Notes: generated from the letters alone by a model not told the origin. DNA of 64,000 bases from Antrihabitans auranticaus (GCF_016481275.1 NZ_JAEMNW010000002.1:186001-250000), one strand, 5' to 3'; shown: positions 17,103 through 26,401, numbered from the stretch's first letter. Translations and numbers: made by a program.

Positions 17103-17933
17103 ATGACGAAGCCGTCGGCAGTATCCAGGGCGCACCACCCCCTGTGGGTCGTGCTCACTCAACTCATGCGTTTCGCGATGGTCGGCGGAGCGAGCAACGT
17201 TGCCTACTTCGTCATCTTCGTATCGATGCGCAGCGACGGTGCTCAGCTCGCGAACGCTATCGGGACGATTGCGAGCACAATTCTGGCGAACGAACTCCAT
17301 CGTCGGCTTACCTTCCGTGCTGCAGGGCGGGTCGGCTGGTTCGCTGCGCAGTGGGCCGGTGGCGGGCTTGCGTTCGTCGGTCTGATCTTCAGCTCGACCG
17401 CTATTGCCCTGTTGCACTTCGCTTTTCCGGCGGTTGGCGACATCGGGGCCGGGCTGGTCGTGGTCGGCGTCAGTGCCGCCGTCGGCGGGATGCGCTTTCT
17501 CGCGCTGCGCGGCTGGGTGTTCGCGGACCAGAATGTCGGCCGAGCTACCGGTTCGCCGGCACCAGCAGCCGGCCTCGAACGGTTCCGGACCGACGTGGTT
17601 GGGAATCGTTGTTCCCGCCAGGCTCGGATGCTCGAGTGCGGCTCTGCCGCCGCCGAACTAGTCCACGCGCGCAACGGATCAGCATCCTTTCAGCAAGCGC
17701 GGCGTCGCACATCGAATATCCTGGGCTGGCGGGACGTAGACCGAGAACGAGTGCGACCTCATCACCCTGACGCAGCGGAGGGACAGCAGTGGCTCACAAG
17801 GCGTTCGTCGCCGGCTATCGGACTGATCACACGCTCGAACCGATCCAGCACATCACAGCAACATTCGCAGTGCTCGACAGCGCCGCCAGTGCGCTTGTCC
17901 GTGCGCCGGACGGCGCACACCACAGCGAGGTAG
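17103..17933 (+). CDS. GtrA-like membrane protein, 3' end doubtful
   Basis: Residues 1 to about 145 form a GtrA-like four-helix membrane protein: MRFAMVGGASNVAYFVIF opens the first helix, further helices follow, and it closes with GMRFLALRGWVF, a typical family ending. GtrA proteins flip lipid-linked sugars or assist cell-wall glycosylation. The remaining 130 residues are Arg/Ser-rich, have no membrane helix, and run 145 bp into the next gene through that gene's strong ribosome binding site. That tail is probably not native: either a frameshift removed the normal stop, or the true protein ends earlier. The start has no clear ribosome binding site and may be leaderless. Confidence 0.6.
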   Translation: MTKPSAVSRAHHPLWVVLTQLMRFAMVGGASNVAYFVIFVSMRSDGAQLANAIGTIASTILANELHRRLTFRAAGRVGWFAAQWAGGGLAFVGLIFSSTAIALLHFAFPAVGDIGAGLVVVGVSAAVGGMRFLALRGWVFADQNVGRATGSPAPAAGLERFRTDVVGNRCSRQARMLECGSAAAELVHARNGSASFQQARRRTSNILGWRDVDRERVRPHHPDAAEGQQWLTRRSSPAIGLITRSNRSSTSQQHSQCSTAPPVRLSVRRTAHTTAR

Positions 17934-18064
17934 AGGTGTCGATCGTCTATTCGGATACTCCGCAGACGATTCACAACAAGGTCCGTTCGGCGATCCGAAA
18001 GCTGTTCGCAGATCCTACGCTCACCGTGGTCTTCCTCGACGGGGGCGGGCTGAACGGGGGCTAG
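17789..18064 (+). CDS. Small protein of unknown function
   Basis: A 91-residue protein beginning with GTG, preceded by GGAGGG (17778-17783), one of the strongest ribosome binding sites in the window. It has alternating hydrophobic/charged segments (EVEVSIVYSD, LTVVFLDGGG) but no signal peptide, membrane helix or motif I recognise. It lies between the GtrA-like gene and a TetR regulator on the same strand. Confidence 0.6.
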   Translation: MAHKAFVAGYRTDHTLEPIQHITATFAVLDSAASALVRAPDGAHHSEVEVSIVYSDTPQTIHNKVRSAIRKLFADPTLTVVFLDGGGLNGG

Positions 18065-18105
18065 CCCATGGCCTGGCCAGGGCCACGTCGACTACGATTC
18101 GACGG

Positions 18106-18807
18106 ATGGCGACCGACCCGACTCCGCGGCGAACCCGCCTACCGGAGTTGAAGGGTGACGCCAGGACCGATCGCTGGCGGGAGCACCGCGCAGCTGTGCG
18201 AGCCGACTTGATCGAAGCCACGTTGCGGGCGATCGACGAGTACGGCCCGGACCTCTCCATCGACGACATCATCAGCACTGCCGAGGTGCCGCGCCCCAAG
18301 CTGTATCGGTTCTTCCAGGACAAGGACGAGCTGTTCGGCGCGGTGAGCGAACGCGTGCAAGACATGATCCTGGAGCGCCTGGCGCCGCACCTGGTCCTGT
18401 CCGGGACCGCGCTGGATGCCGTCGGGTCGACGTTGCGCGCGTATGTCGATCTGGTGGCCGAGCGGCCGAATGTCTTTCGCTTCATTGTGACTTCGCAGTT
18501 CAGCAGCGGCCGTTCGTCGACACACCTGTTGGAGCGCGGTCGCGCGCTTTCGGATGCTGCGGCGGGACTGGTCAGCGTCATTCTTCGGGTGCGCGGCGGA
18601 AACGGCGAGAATGTCGAGTACGTGGTCGACGCAATTCTCGGGGCAGTGGCGCTCGGTGTACTGCGCTGGCTGAACACGCCGACCATCGACAAGGACGCGC
18701 TCGTCGAGGAACTGACCGTGTTCGTCTGGGGTGCATTGGCGGCTTCGGCGAAGTCTCGTGGCGTTCTGCTCGATCCGGACGAGGAACTCTCCGAAGCCTC
18801 GGATTAG
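18106..18807 (+). CDS. TetR family regulator
   Basis: A 233-residue regulator. The N-terminal helix-turn-helix spans LIEATLRAIDEYGPDLSIDDIISTAEVPRPKLYRFFQDKDELF. It shares the unusual lead-in RTDRWREHR and the HTH layout with the TetR at 38716, so the two are paralogues. It lies directly upstream of a di-iron enzyme gene that carries a 29-bp palindrome, making it one candidate regulator of that site. No classical Shine-Dalgarno is seen; a short inverted repeat (CGTCGA/TCGACG, 18086-18104) abuts the start. Confidence 0.88.
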   Translation: MATDPTPRRTRLPELKGDARTDRWREHRAAVRADLIEATLRAIDEYGPDLSIDDIISTAEVPRPKLYRFFQDKDELFGAVSERVQDMILERLAPHLVLSGTALDAVGSTLRAYVDLVAERPNVFRFIVTSQFSSGRSSTHLLERGRALSDAAAGLVSVILRVRGGNGENVEYVVDAILGAVALGVLRWLNTPTIDKDALVEELTVFVWGALAASAKSRGVLLDPDEELSEASD

Positions 18808-18950
18808 AGCTCGAAACAGCCTCATCGGCAACGCTGTTCACCGGGCGGTGCCGATTGATCGTTGTGTGCACCCGCCGAACCGACTGCGCCTCGCTGACGC
18901 GTCGTGGGTCTTGCGTATCCGCGGATCGAGTCCTACTCTCGGCAAAGTTA

Positions 18951-18979
18951 GAACTCGCAGTACTAGATACTGAATGTTC
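18951..18979. promoter_or_regulatory. 29-bp palindromic operator, copy 1
   Basis: Outer arms GAAC/GTTC and inner arms CAGTA/TACTG (inner core 18958-18972) share one centre region. The same design and length recur at 21847-21875 and 43181-43209. It ends two bases before the ATG at 18981. Confidence 0.65.
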
Positions 18980-18980
18980 G

Positions 18981-19886
18981 ATGAAAGGTCGTGGACTCGT
19001 GCAAACGAAAGCCCAGCGAAACGGATCGACCGGAGATGCCGCGGTGGCGGTATACCCGAAGACGCGGCGGATTCGCTTCCGCTTCGGTGCGGATGGCGCA
19101 ACGGAGAAGTACTTCGTCGACGACGACGTGGTGTTCAGCCACTTCGTCGCGGGACTGTCGGCGGGCTTTCCGCCGGGTGAGGAATCGTTCATCAGATCGG
19201 TGCGGCGATTCGCCGATCAGATCACCGACCCGGTGCTGAAGAAGCGTGTGGCCGGGTTCATCGGGCAAGAGGCGATGCATGGAATGGAACACCGCAGGCT
19301 GAATCAGAAGCTCGTCGAGTTGGGCTATCCGATCGAGTGGCTCGATCGGGATAGATTGAAGGAAAGGCAGATTCGGGTCGAAGATCGATTGCCCGGTCGG
19401 CTGCATCTGGCAATGACAGCCGCTGCGGAGCACTACACCGCCGTCCTGGCCGAACGCGTACTCTCCAGCGACGAGATCCAGGCGATCCCGGGTGAGCCGG
19501 AGATGTGGCACCTGCTGAACTGGCACGCGATGGAGGAACTCGAACACAAGTCGGTTGCGTTCGACGTCTACCGCGCAGTCGGCGGGAGCGAACGGATGCG
19601 AATCGCGGTGATGGCAGCCATCTATGCGTTCACCATCCCGTTCACGTTCACCACGCTGACGATCTCGCTGGCAAAGGATCCGACAGCTCGGCAACAGCCA
19701 CTGCGCTTGGCGCGAGAGGCGTACGGGCTCTTCCGTGGACCGGTGTTCAGGGGCCTGATGCCTGAGCTCGCAAAGTATCTGCGACCGGGTTTTCACCCCG
19801 ACGACATCGACACCGAGGCCCTGCTCGAGCGCTGGCAGGAGCACCTCTTCGGCGCCGACGGCGTACTCGTCGACCACGTGAAATAG
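18981..19886 (+). CDS. Predicted metal-dependent hydrolase (PF10118-like, ferritin-type di-iron fold)
   Basis: A protein of about 301 residues with helical metal-ligand motifs: GQEAMHGMEHRRLN (about residues 95-108), an EHY motif near residue 153, and HAMEELEHKSVAFDVY near residue 180. These match the uncharacterised metal-dependent hydrolase family built on a ferritin-like bundle. A C-terminal hydrophobic stretch (AVMAAIYAFTIPFTFTTL) may touch the membrane. ATG 18981 lies just after the palindrome; GTG at 18999 with AAAGG 10 bases upstream is an alternative start. The operator shared with an oxygenase operon suggests lipid or hydrophobic-compound oxidation. Confidence 0.78.
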   Translation: MKGRGLVQTKAQRNGSTGDAAVAVYPKTRRIRFRFGADGATEKYFVDDDVVFSHFVAGLSAGFPPGEESFIRSVRRFADQITDPVLKKRVAGFIGQEAMHGMEHRRLNQKLVELGYPIEWLDRDRLKERQIRVEDRLPGRLHLAMTAAAEHYTAVLAERVLSSDEIQAIPGEPEMWHLLNWHAMEELEHKSVAFDVYRAVGGSERMRIAVMAAIYAFTIPFTFTTLTISLAKDPTARQQPLRLAREAYGLFRGPVFRGLMPELAKYLRPGFHPDDIDTEALLERWQEHLFGADGVLVDHVK

Positions 19887-19891
19887 CACAC

Positions 19892-19919
19892 GCGGCCGCG
19901 GCGTTTCCGCCGCGGCCGC
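19892..19919. terminator. Bidirectional terminator hairpin
   Basis: A perfect 12-bp stem GCGGCCGCGGCG / CGCCGCGGCCGC with a TTTC loop, located between the convergent ends of the di-iron enzyme and the EphD-like gene. Confidence 0.75.
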
Positions 19920-19937
19920 ATCTGCCAACGACCGTCG

Positions 19938-21752
19938 CTACGACGTGATGTCTGCCCGGCCTGCCGCAAACCGGGTAATCGCAGGGGCGATGCGGTTGGC
20001 GTGGTACTGCAGGTGCGCTTCGGGTGTCACCGGAACGATGGCCCTGTTCTTCTGGACTGCCTTGACGATCTGCCTGGCGACCTTCTCGGGGCCATACCGC
20101 CGCATCCGGTACAGGCGGTCGAATCGCTCCTGCTTCTTCGCTTCCTCCGCCTTCGAAACGCCGGAGAAGGTCGTTGTCGCAACGATGTTCGTATGGACGA
20201 TGCCCGGGCAGATCGTGCTGACGCCGATTCCGGCACCCGCAAGCTCGGCACGCAGGCAGTCGGAGAACATGAAGACCGCGGACTTGCTGGTGGAGTAAGC
20301 CGAGAAGCCCTGCTGTGGTGAGTAGGCGGCCATGCTGGACAGATTCACGATGTGTCCGCCGAGACCACGTTCTGCCATCTTCGACCCGAATGCTCTGCAG
20401 CCGTTGACAACCCCGTACAGGTTGATGTCCAGGACCCGCTCGAACTCGGCCGGGGGAGTGTCGAGAAATCGTCCTGCCTGGCCGACCCCGGCATTGTTCA
20501 CCAGAACGTCTGGAACACCGTGCTTTTCGACGACCACGTCCGCATGCTTCTGGATGGCGTCCGCATCGCCGACATCGAGTTGGTAGGCATGCGCCAGTCC
20601 ACCCTGCTCGGCGATCAGCGCTGCTGTCTCTTTGGCGGATGCAAGATTGACGTCGGACAGGACGACTTCGGCACCCGCGCGCGCGAAGGCCAGCGCCGTC
20701 GCGCGCCCGATGCCCGAACCGGCGCCGGTGATAACCAATAGCTGATCATCGAATGGCATTCGTGCTCTGCCCATTTCGGCTCTGCGCAAAGTGCGGGCAG
20801 GCGGCTTTCCGCCCACGGCGTCGATCAGTTCGGTCGCAGCGTTGGCGAGGAACTCCGGATGGGAGAACGGCAACCAGTGCCCGCCCTTGATGACGCGTCG
20901 CCATACCGCAGGCGCCCACTTCGGTTCGTCGTCGTAGCCGGACTGGCGAATCGCGGGATCGCGCGTGCCGACGATGATCTGGACCGGAACGTCGGTGAAC
21001 CGCTCGCGGGGGCGCGCCAGTGCGGGGATCGCATTGGCCCGGTAGATGCGCAGGCCGTTTCCGATGTCCTTCTTGAACGTGGGACCCAGATGGATGTCGT
21101 CGAGTGCCGCACCCTCGGCGCGGGAAAGTCCCTGCCGCCAGCGCTTTTCGCTCATCCCGACGGCGAATGCGACCTTCGGGACGACCGGCGTCATGAAGAA
21201 GAACATGTAGCCGATCGAGCCCAGTTGGGACAGTGCAAGAGCGAGATTCTTCGGGGTCGGTCGCGCGAACTTGCTGCGCGCCCAGATCGCCATGTGTTCG
21301 GCGTTCGGACCTGAGACCGAGGTGAACGAGGCGATTCTTTCTCCGGCACCTGCCTCGCAGACCGCTTCCCACATGGCAACGCTGCCCCAGTCGTGCGCGA
21401 GAACGTGTACCGGCTTGCCAGGGCTCACCGCGTCGATCACGGCGAGGTAGTCGGATGCGAGGGCGGCGAGCCGGAAATCTCGGAAGCTTCTGGGGTTGGT
21501 CGACTTTCCGTGGCCGCGGTTGTCGACAGATACGACGTGGAACCGATCGGTCAGGTGTGGTGTGACGCCGTCCCAGAGGTGATGGGAGTCGGGCCAGCCG
21601 TGCAGCAGGAGCACGGTCTCACCCGCTGGGTTGCCCTGCTCGAAGACGGCGACGTCTATGTCGCCGTTACGTACGAACCGTTCGGTGATTTCTGGGTCAG
21701 GCGCCGAGGTCGGCTGCGCCAGTGTGGGGTCCAACTTTTGCTCCGACGTCAT
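19938..21752 (-). CDS. EphD-like fusion: alpha/beta hydrolase (epoxide hydrolase type) plus short-chain dehydrogenase
   Basis: A 604-residue two-domain protein. Residues about 25-315 are an alpha/beta hydrolase with LLHGWPDS, the nucleophile region VLAHDWGSVAM (D121, epoxide-hydrolase type) and a late GGHWLPFSHP histidine. Residues about 330-600 are an SDR with TGAGSGIG, NNAG, a serine in LSSM and YSTSK. This arrangement is that of mycobacterial EphD, proposed to act on mycolic-acid epoxides. ATG 21752 has GGAGAACC upstream. It is divergent from the enoyl reductase-like gene, sharing the palindrome at 21847-21875. Confidence 0.9.
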   Translation of the reverse strand: MTSEQKLDPTLAQPTSAPDPEITERFVRNGDIDVAVFEQGNPAGETVLLLHGWPDSHHLWDGVTPHLTDRFHVVSVDNRGHGKSTNPRSFRDFRLAALASDYLAVIDAVSPGKPVHVLAHDWGSVAMWEAVCEAGAGERIASFTSVSGPNAEHMAIWARSKFARPTPKNLALALSQLGSIGYMFFFMTPVVPKVAFAVGMSEKRWRQGLSRAEGAALDDIHLGPTFKKDIGNGLRIYRANAIPALARPRERFTDVPVQIIVGTRDPAIRQSGYDDEPKWAPAVWRRVIKGGHWLPFSHPEFLANAATELIDAVGGKPPARTLRRAEMGRARMPFDDQLLVITGAGSGIGRATALAFARAGAEVVLSDVNLASAKETAALIAEQGGLAHAYQLDVGDADAIQKHADVVVEKHGVPDVLVNNAGVGQAGRFLDTPPAEFERVLDINLYGVVNGCRAFGSKMAERGLGGHIVNLSSMAAYSPQQGFSAYSTSKSAVFMFSDCLRAELAGAGIGVSTICPGIVHTNIVATTTFSGVSKAEEAKKQERFDRLYRMRRYGPEKVARQIVKAVQKNRAIVPVTPEAHLQYHANRIAPAITRFAAGRADITS

Positions 21753-21846
21753 ATCGGTTCTCCGTCCGCGGTCGAATGTGACTGCCCGAATGCCGCCGCC
21801 GCGTTGACACGTCGTGCGAGGTGCGACACACTCGAGAATGTACACG

Positions 21847-21875
21847 GAACCAGCAGTATTGGGTACTGCATGTTT
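21847..21875. promoter_or_regulatory. 29-bp palindromic operator, copy 2
   Basis: Same outer GAAC/GTTT and inner GCAGTA/TACTGC design as copies 1 and 3. Including flanks, about 40 of 45 bp match the region around 43170-43215. It is placed between the divergent EphD-like and enoyl reductase-like genes. Confidence 0.75.
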
Positions 21876-21892
21876 GAACTAAAGGGAGAGAC

Positions 21893-23170
21893 GTGGCCGG
21901 CGTGCAGAATCTCGATCGCGAGTACGACATTGCGCTCTATGGCGCGACAGGATTTGTCGGCGGCCTCACCGCTGCCTATCTGGCGAAGGCAGCACCGACC
22001 GATGTTCGGATCGCGCTTGCCGGGCGCTCGCAACGCAAACTCGAGGCAGTGCGCGCAGGACTCGGTCCCGCAGCGGAGAACTGGGCCATCGTTCTCGCTG
22101 ACGCGACAGATCAGAGTTCGCTCGACGCCCTGGCTGCGAGCGCTCGCAGCATCGTCAGCACGGTCGGTCCCTACACCGAGCACGGCTTGCCCCTGGTCGC
22201 GGCGTGCGCCGCCGCGGGAACGGACTACGCGGATCTGACGGGAGAGTCGTTGTTCGTCCGGCGCAGTATCGACGGCTATCACAAGCAGGCTGCCGACACG
22301 ACCGCACGGATCGTGCACAGCTGCGGATTCGACTCGGTTCCATCGGATCTCAGCGTCCATGCGCTGTACCGCCGGGCGCTGGCCGACGATGCCGGCGAGC
22401 TGCGTGAGACCACGCTGGTGGTGCGGCGGATTCGCGGCGGAGTGAGCGGCGGAACGGCGGCCTCCGGGCTCGCGCAGCTGCGCGAGATGGCTACCGATCC
22501 AGCCGCGCGCCGACTTGCGGTCGATCCTTACACGCTGAGTCCCGTCCGTGCCGCCGAGCCCGAGCTGGGCCGTCAATCCGACGGCTCGCTGAAGCGCGCG
22601 GCCGGTATCGACCGCTCGCTCTCGGGTTGGACGGCAGGATTCTTCATGGGTCCGTACAACACGCGGATCGTGCGTCGTAGCAATGCAATACGCGACTTCG
22701 CGTACGGCCGCGAGTTTCGGTACAGCGAGGTCATGTCCCTCGGTCGAACACCGTTCGCTCTTGTGCCGGCGGCTGTACTGGCGGGCGGACTCACCGCAGG
22801 GGTGGCGCTCTCGCCATTGCTGCGGTTCGTGCCGCACAGCCTGCTGGCTCGACTGAGCCCGCGGCCGGGAACAGGACCGAGCGAGCGGTCGCGTGCGAAA
22901 GGCTTCTTCGCGATCGAGACGTTCGCGACGACGTCGTCGGGCAGGCGTTATCGCGCGCGCTTCGCGATGCAGGGTGACCCCGGCTATGCCGCTACTGCTG
23001 TACTGCTCGGTGAGTCGGCACTGGCGCTGGCACTCGATACGGACCGCCTCTCGCGCAGTGGCGGAGTGCTGACGCCCGCGACGGCGATGGGTGACCCGCT
23101 GCTGGATCGCTTGGTGCGCGCAGGCGTGGACATCCAGGTCGACGAACTGGTGGGCGCAGCCGCGCGGTGA
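21893..23170 (+). CDS. Trans-acting enoyl reductase / saccharopine dehydrogenase-like protein
   Basis: A 425-residue protein with an N-terminal NAD(P)-binding motif YGATGFVGG (residues about 16-24) and AGRS (about 43-46). SCGFDSVPSDLSVH follows at mid-length, a hallmark of the mycobacterial Rv2449c/Rv2953 group, of which the latter reduces phenolphthiocerol/phthiocerol precursors in trans. A hydrophobic stretch near residue 290 may dock it to the membrane. The GTG start has AAGGGAGAG upstream. It converges with the acyl-CoA synthetase gene, with 6 bp between stops. The lipid substrate is unknown. Confidence 0.85.
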   Translation: MAGVQNLDREYDIALYGATGFVGGLTAAYLAKAAPTDVRIALAGRSQRKLEAVRAGLGPAAENWAIVLADATDQSSLDALAASARSIVSTVGPYTEHGLPLVAACAAAGTDYADLTGESLFVRRSIDGYHKQAADTTARIVHSCGFDSVPSDLSVHALYRRALADDAGELRETTLVVRRIRGGVSGGTAASGLAQLREMATDPAARRLAVDPYTLSPVRAAEPELGRQSDGSLKRAAGIDRSLSGWTAGFFMGPYNTRIVRRSNAIRDFAYGREFRYSEVMSLGRTPFALVPAAVLAGGLTAGVALSPLLRFVPHSLLARLSPRPGTGPSERSRAKGFFAIETFATTSSGRRYRARFAMQGDPGYAATAVLLGESALALALDTDRLSRSGGVLTPATAMGDPLLDRLVRAGVDIQVDELVGAAAR

Positions 23171-23176
23171 ACGTGG

Positions 23177-24790
23177 CTAGCCGAGGGCGCGGCGCAGGAG
23201 CTTTCCCGTTGCGGTACGGGGTAATTCGTCGATGAAATGCACGTCCCTGGGTACTTTGAACCGCGCCAGGTTTTCCCTGACGTGGCTGCGGACCGCGTCG
23301 GCATCGATGGCCGCGTCGGGCGTTCGGACGATGTAGGCGGCAAGGCGCTGTCCGAACTCCTCGTCGGCCACGGCGACAACCGCGGCTTCGCTGACGGCCG
23401 GGTGCGCGTAGAGCAATTCCTCGACCTCCCCGGGGAATACGTTCTCGCCGCCGGAGACGATCATGTCGTCGTCACGGCCGTCGATGAACAGGCGCCCGCC
23501 TTCGTCCCAGTGTCCGACATCGCCCGAACTGAGCAAGCCGTCGATGATCTTCTTGCCGCCACCGCCCGAATATTCGGCGAACGAGAGCATGCTGCCGACG
23601 AATATGGTGCCTTTGACGCCCGGTTCGGTCACCAGGCGATCGTTGTCGTCGTACAACCGCACGGTGACGCTCGTGGGTGATTTGCCCACGGTTCCGGGTG
23701 CGACCTTCCAGTCGGCGGGGGTCGAGATGGCTGCGACACCGACCTCCGTCGACCCGTAGAAGTTGTAGAGCACGTCGCCGAACGCACGGGTGGCCTCGTT
23801 GCCGAGCGCCGCGGGCAATGCCGATCCTGCGCTGAAGATGATCCGTAGTGACGAAGTGTCGTAGCGTGCAAGGACTTCCGGACCGAGGTCGAGGATCCGG
23901 CGCAACATCGTCGGAACGACGACGAGTGCCGTTGCCCGATGCTTGGCGATGCCCGCGATCGTTGCCGTGGCGTCGAAGCGGCGGCGAACGACAACCGTGC
24001 TGCCGAGGGAGAACGACATGATGAACTGCGTGAGAGCGGTGCCGTGAAAGAGCGGTGCAGCAAGGACGGTCACCTCGCCGCGGCGTAGCGGAACTCGCTC
24101 GAGAAATGCTGCGGCGGCAAGAGGCGACCTGACGCGGCGCGGAACGCCACGCGGCGTGCCTGTCGTGCCGCCCGTCAGGAGGACGAATCCCCCTTGCGTC
24201 CGAGGCGGTTCCAGCTCGAAATCGACGTTTGTGTCTATCAGCACGTCGACCGTTGGGGTGGCTTCCTCGGGTTCGTCCTGCCAGGCAAGCACCCGCGTGA
24301 CGGTTGTCGGCAACTCGGCGAGGAGGGCGGTGAATTCCTGGTCGTAGACGATGGCCGTCGCACCTTCCCGCACTGCGACGTCGGCCAGCTGACGAGCACT
24401 GAAACCTGTGTTGAACAGGACGAGGGTCGCGCCGATCTTCGCGGTCGCGAGCATCGTGTCGACCAGCCCGCGATGGTCGCGGCACAGCGACGCCACGACC
24501 GACTCCGGCCCGATACCTAGCGCAATCAGCCCACGCGCCAGCGCGTTCGAGCGCGAGTCCAGGTCCTTGTAGGTCAGCGAACCGGACTCGTCGATCAACG
24601 CGATCGCTCCCGGCGTGCGGTGCGCTGATGCAATTGCCGCGCCGGCGATCGGGCCGTACTGGCGGATCGCTCGCGAGGCGTGGACGATCGTGGCGGGCCG
24701 GCGAAAATCGATGGTCCCTGCGCGCTGCAGGATGCCGACCGAGTGCAGATTGACGTGCGTGGTGCGGACGATGCGGGAGAAAGAAGTCAC
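23177..24790 (-). CDS. Acyl-CoA synthetase (FadD12-like AMP-binding enzyme)
   Basis: A 537-residue ANL-superfamily adenylating enzyme. The phosphate loop is LLTGGTTGTPRGVP (about residues 203-216), the adenylate motif is NFYGSTEVG, the hinge region has DGRDDDMIVSGGENVFP, and the C-terminal catalytic lysine lies in LPRTATGKLLRR. It activates a fatty or aromatic acid as acyl-AMP and then acyl-CoA. It lies downstream of the mce operon on the same strand but with 90 bp between, where an inverted repeat (24839-24849) suggests its own promoter. Activation of lipids imported by the Mce system is a reasonable inference. Confidence 0.9.
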   Translation of the reverse strand: MTSFSRIVRTTHVNLHSVGILQRAGTIDFRRPATIVHASRAIRQYGPIAGAAIASAHRTPGAIALIDESGSLTYKDLDSRSNALARGLIALGIGPESVVASLCRDHRGLVDTMLATAKIGATLVLFNTGFSARQLADVAVREGATAIVYDQEFTALLAELPTTVTRVLAWQDEPEEATPTVDVLIDTNVDFELEPPRTQGGFVLLTGGTTGTPRGVPRRVRSPLAAAAFLERVPLRRGEVTVLAAPLFHGTALTQFIMSFSLGSTVVVRRRFDATATIAGIAKHRATALVVVPTMLRRILDLGPEVLARYDTSSLRIIFSAGSALPAALGNEATRAFGDVLYNFYGSTEVGVAAISTPADWKVAPGTVGKSPTSVTVRLYDDNDRLVTEPGVKGTIFVGSMLSFAEYSGGGGKKIIDGLLSSGDVGHWDEGGRLFIDGRDDDMIVSGGENVFPGEVEELLYAHPAVSEAAVVAVADEEFGQRLAAYIVRTPDAAIDADAVRSHVRENLARFKVPRDVHFIDELPRTATGKLLRRALG

Positions 24791-24838
24791 AGCGAATGAT
24801 CCTCGCGGCGTGAGCGACCGGGAGACTACATTTGAAAA

Positions 24839-24849
24839 GGTAGATTACC
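24839..24849. promoter_or_regulatory. Small inverted repeat upstream of the acyl-CoA synthetase
   Basis: GGTAGATTACC (arms GGTA/TACC) in a locally AT-rich patch 49 bp upstream of the GTG start; a possible operator. Confidence 0.3.
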
Positions 24850-24879
24850 AGATAGCGACCGGGTCCGGTCTGCGGTTGC

Positions 24880-25443
24880 TCACTTGGGGCTGTAGTTGTC
24901 GACGAGCCACTGTCCACCATCGTGCGCCACGGTCACCGAGAGCAGGTTCGGGACGGTCGACGCGTCCGGTTGTTGCACATTCTCGGTCTTCTGCGTCGCA
25001 AACACGGTGACCTCGAAACGATTGTCGCCTGCCGGTTGGACGGCTGTAGCTACCACCGTGCCGGTCGCGACGACCTGCGCTTCGGTCATGATGGCGCCGA
25101 GCGTCTCCCGAACCTGGTTGTATCTGTCCTGCAAAGAGTTCGACGCGTCTTGCACGACGCCCGCGAAGAACGGGTCGAGATTGCGGTAGTCGTAGGTCAA
25201 CGAGCGCGTCACGTAGTCACTTGCGACCTGACCGGCTTTGTCGCTCTCGGCCTGTCGGTCGCGCAGCGCTGCCAGGTCGCCGGATGTCGAGTGCCATTCC
25301 CAGCCGAGCACGGCGGCAAGGGCGACCAGCGAGGTAGCACACAGCGCCAGTGCGACTCGCACCCTGCGCGAGAGCTTCGGCGTCGGCGGCGCAGCTTCGT
25401 CCGTCTGGTCTGTGCTGGTCGAAAGCTCTTGTGTGACAGTCAT
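24880..25443 (-). CDS. Mce-associated membrane protein
   Basis: A 187-residue protein with a single membrane helix near residues 30-50 (VRVALALCATSLVALAAVLGW), followed by an extracytoplasmic domain ending DGGQWLVDNYSPK. Such proteins regularly close mce operons and stabilise the transporter. ATG 25443 is preferred, with GAGGTGAG upstream, over a GTG three codons earlier. The gap to mceF is 13 bp. Confidence 0.88.
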   Translation of the reverse strand: MTVTQELSTSTDQTDEAAPPTPKLSRRVRVALALCATSLVALAAVLGWEWHSTSGDLAALRDRQAESDKAGQVASDYVTRSLTYDYRNLDPFFAGVVQDASNSLQDRYNQVRETLGAIMTEAQVVATGTVVATAVQPAGDNRFEVTVFATQKTENVQQPDASTVPNLLSVTVAHDGGQWLVDNYSPK

Positions 25444-25456
25444 TCGTCTCACCTCA

Positions 25457-26401
25457 TCAGTTGGGTACTGGTACTGCGATCCGGGCCGGACCGCTGTCCG
25501 GAAACACCGTGAGCAGTATGTTCATGATCGAGCCGGCGTCGACTCTGAGTGGTCGCAACTGCGACGTTGCAGGTTTCACGATCGTCGAAACCAGCGCGAG
25601 GTCGGGCGCCAGCAGTCCTAGATATTCGCCGAGTTTCGTCACGAGCGGCCCGATCGGCTGATCCCAGATGTTCTCTCCGACATAGGAGTAGTGCTCGAAC
25701 TCCTGGATGATCTGCACAGCGTTGGGCGTCAGCGACTCGACCGCCGGCGTTGTATCTCCGAGCACGCTGCCGTAGCCGTCGAAGTTGTCGCCGAGCGTCT
25801 GCACGTTGACGTAGAGCCGCGTGATGGCGTCTTTCTTGTCGTGCAACATCTGTGCGAACATGACCATCGCTCGGCTGAGCTTCGCCACGTCCTCGTCGCG
25901 GCCCAAGTTGCCGACTGTGAAGGTCGAGACGAGCCGCTCCAACGTCGCGGGATCCAATTGCGCCGTCAGAGAGTCGATCTTCGTCAAAGTGTCGCTGACG
26001 GTGGCCGATGTCTTGACCTGGCTCGCGGGTACCACTGCGCCGTCACCCAGATAGGGACCGGCTTCCGATGTGGGACGGAAGTCGATGAATTGTTCGCCGG
26101 CCGCCGAGAGGTTGCCGATCCGGACTTCGCTGTCGACCGGAATCGGGTACGCGGCATCGACCTGCACATCGACGGCGAGTCCCTCGGCTGTGGTCGAGAT
26201 TCGTTCGACGCGACCGATTTTCATTCCGCGCAGGTCAACCTCGGAAATATCCATGAGGCCGCCGGATGAATCGAGCAGCACCGTGATCGTGTGTGTTTCG
26301 CGCCGGGGATCCCAATCCAGCACTGCCACAGCCATGTACGCCGAACACACGAGGGTCATGGCGAGCAGCATGACGAGGGAGACGGGCGCTGGAATTTTCA
26401 T
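25457..26401 (-). CDS. mceF: Mce family protein, MceF
   Basis: A 314-residue protein with an N-terminal signal/anchor (VSLVMLLAMTLVCSAYMAV), the MCE/MlaD domain over about residues 37-115 (THTITVLLDSSGG... EVRIGNLSAAGEQFIDFRP), then a helical region. It is the sixth MCE subunit; these proteins build a hexameric tunnel that carries lipids from the outer layer to YrbE permeases. The ATG overlaps the mceE stop by 4 bp. Confidence 0.93.
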   Translation of the reverse strand: MKIPAPVSLVMLLAMTLVCSAYMAVAVLDWDPRRETHTITVLLDSSGGLMDISEVDLRGMKIGRVERISTTAEGLAVDVQVDAAYPIPVDSEVRIGNLSAAGEQFIDFRPTSEAGPYLGDGAVVPASQVKTSATVSDTLTKIDSLTAQLDPATLERLVSTFTVGNLGRDEDVAKLSRAMVMFAQMLHDKKDAITRLYVNVQTLGDNFDGYGSVLGDTTPAVESLTPNAVQIIQEFEHYSYVGENIWDQPIGPLVTKLGEYLGLLAPDLALVSTIVKPATSQLRPLRVDAGSIMNILLTVFPDSGPARIAVPVPN

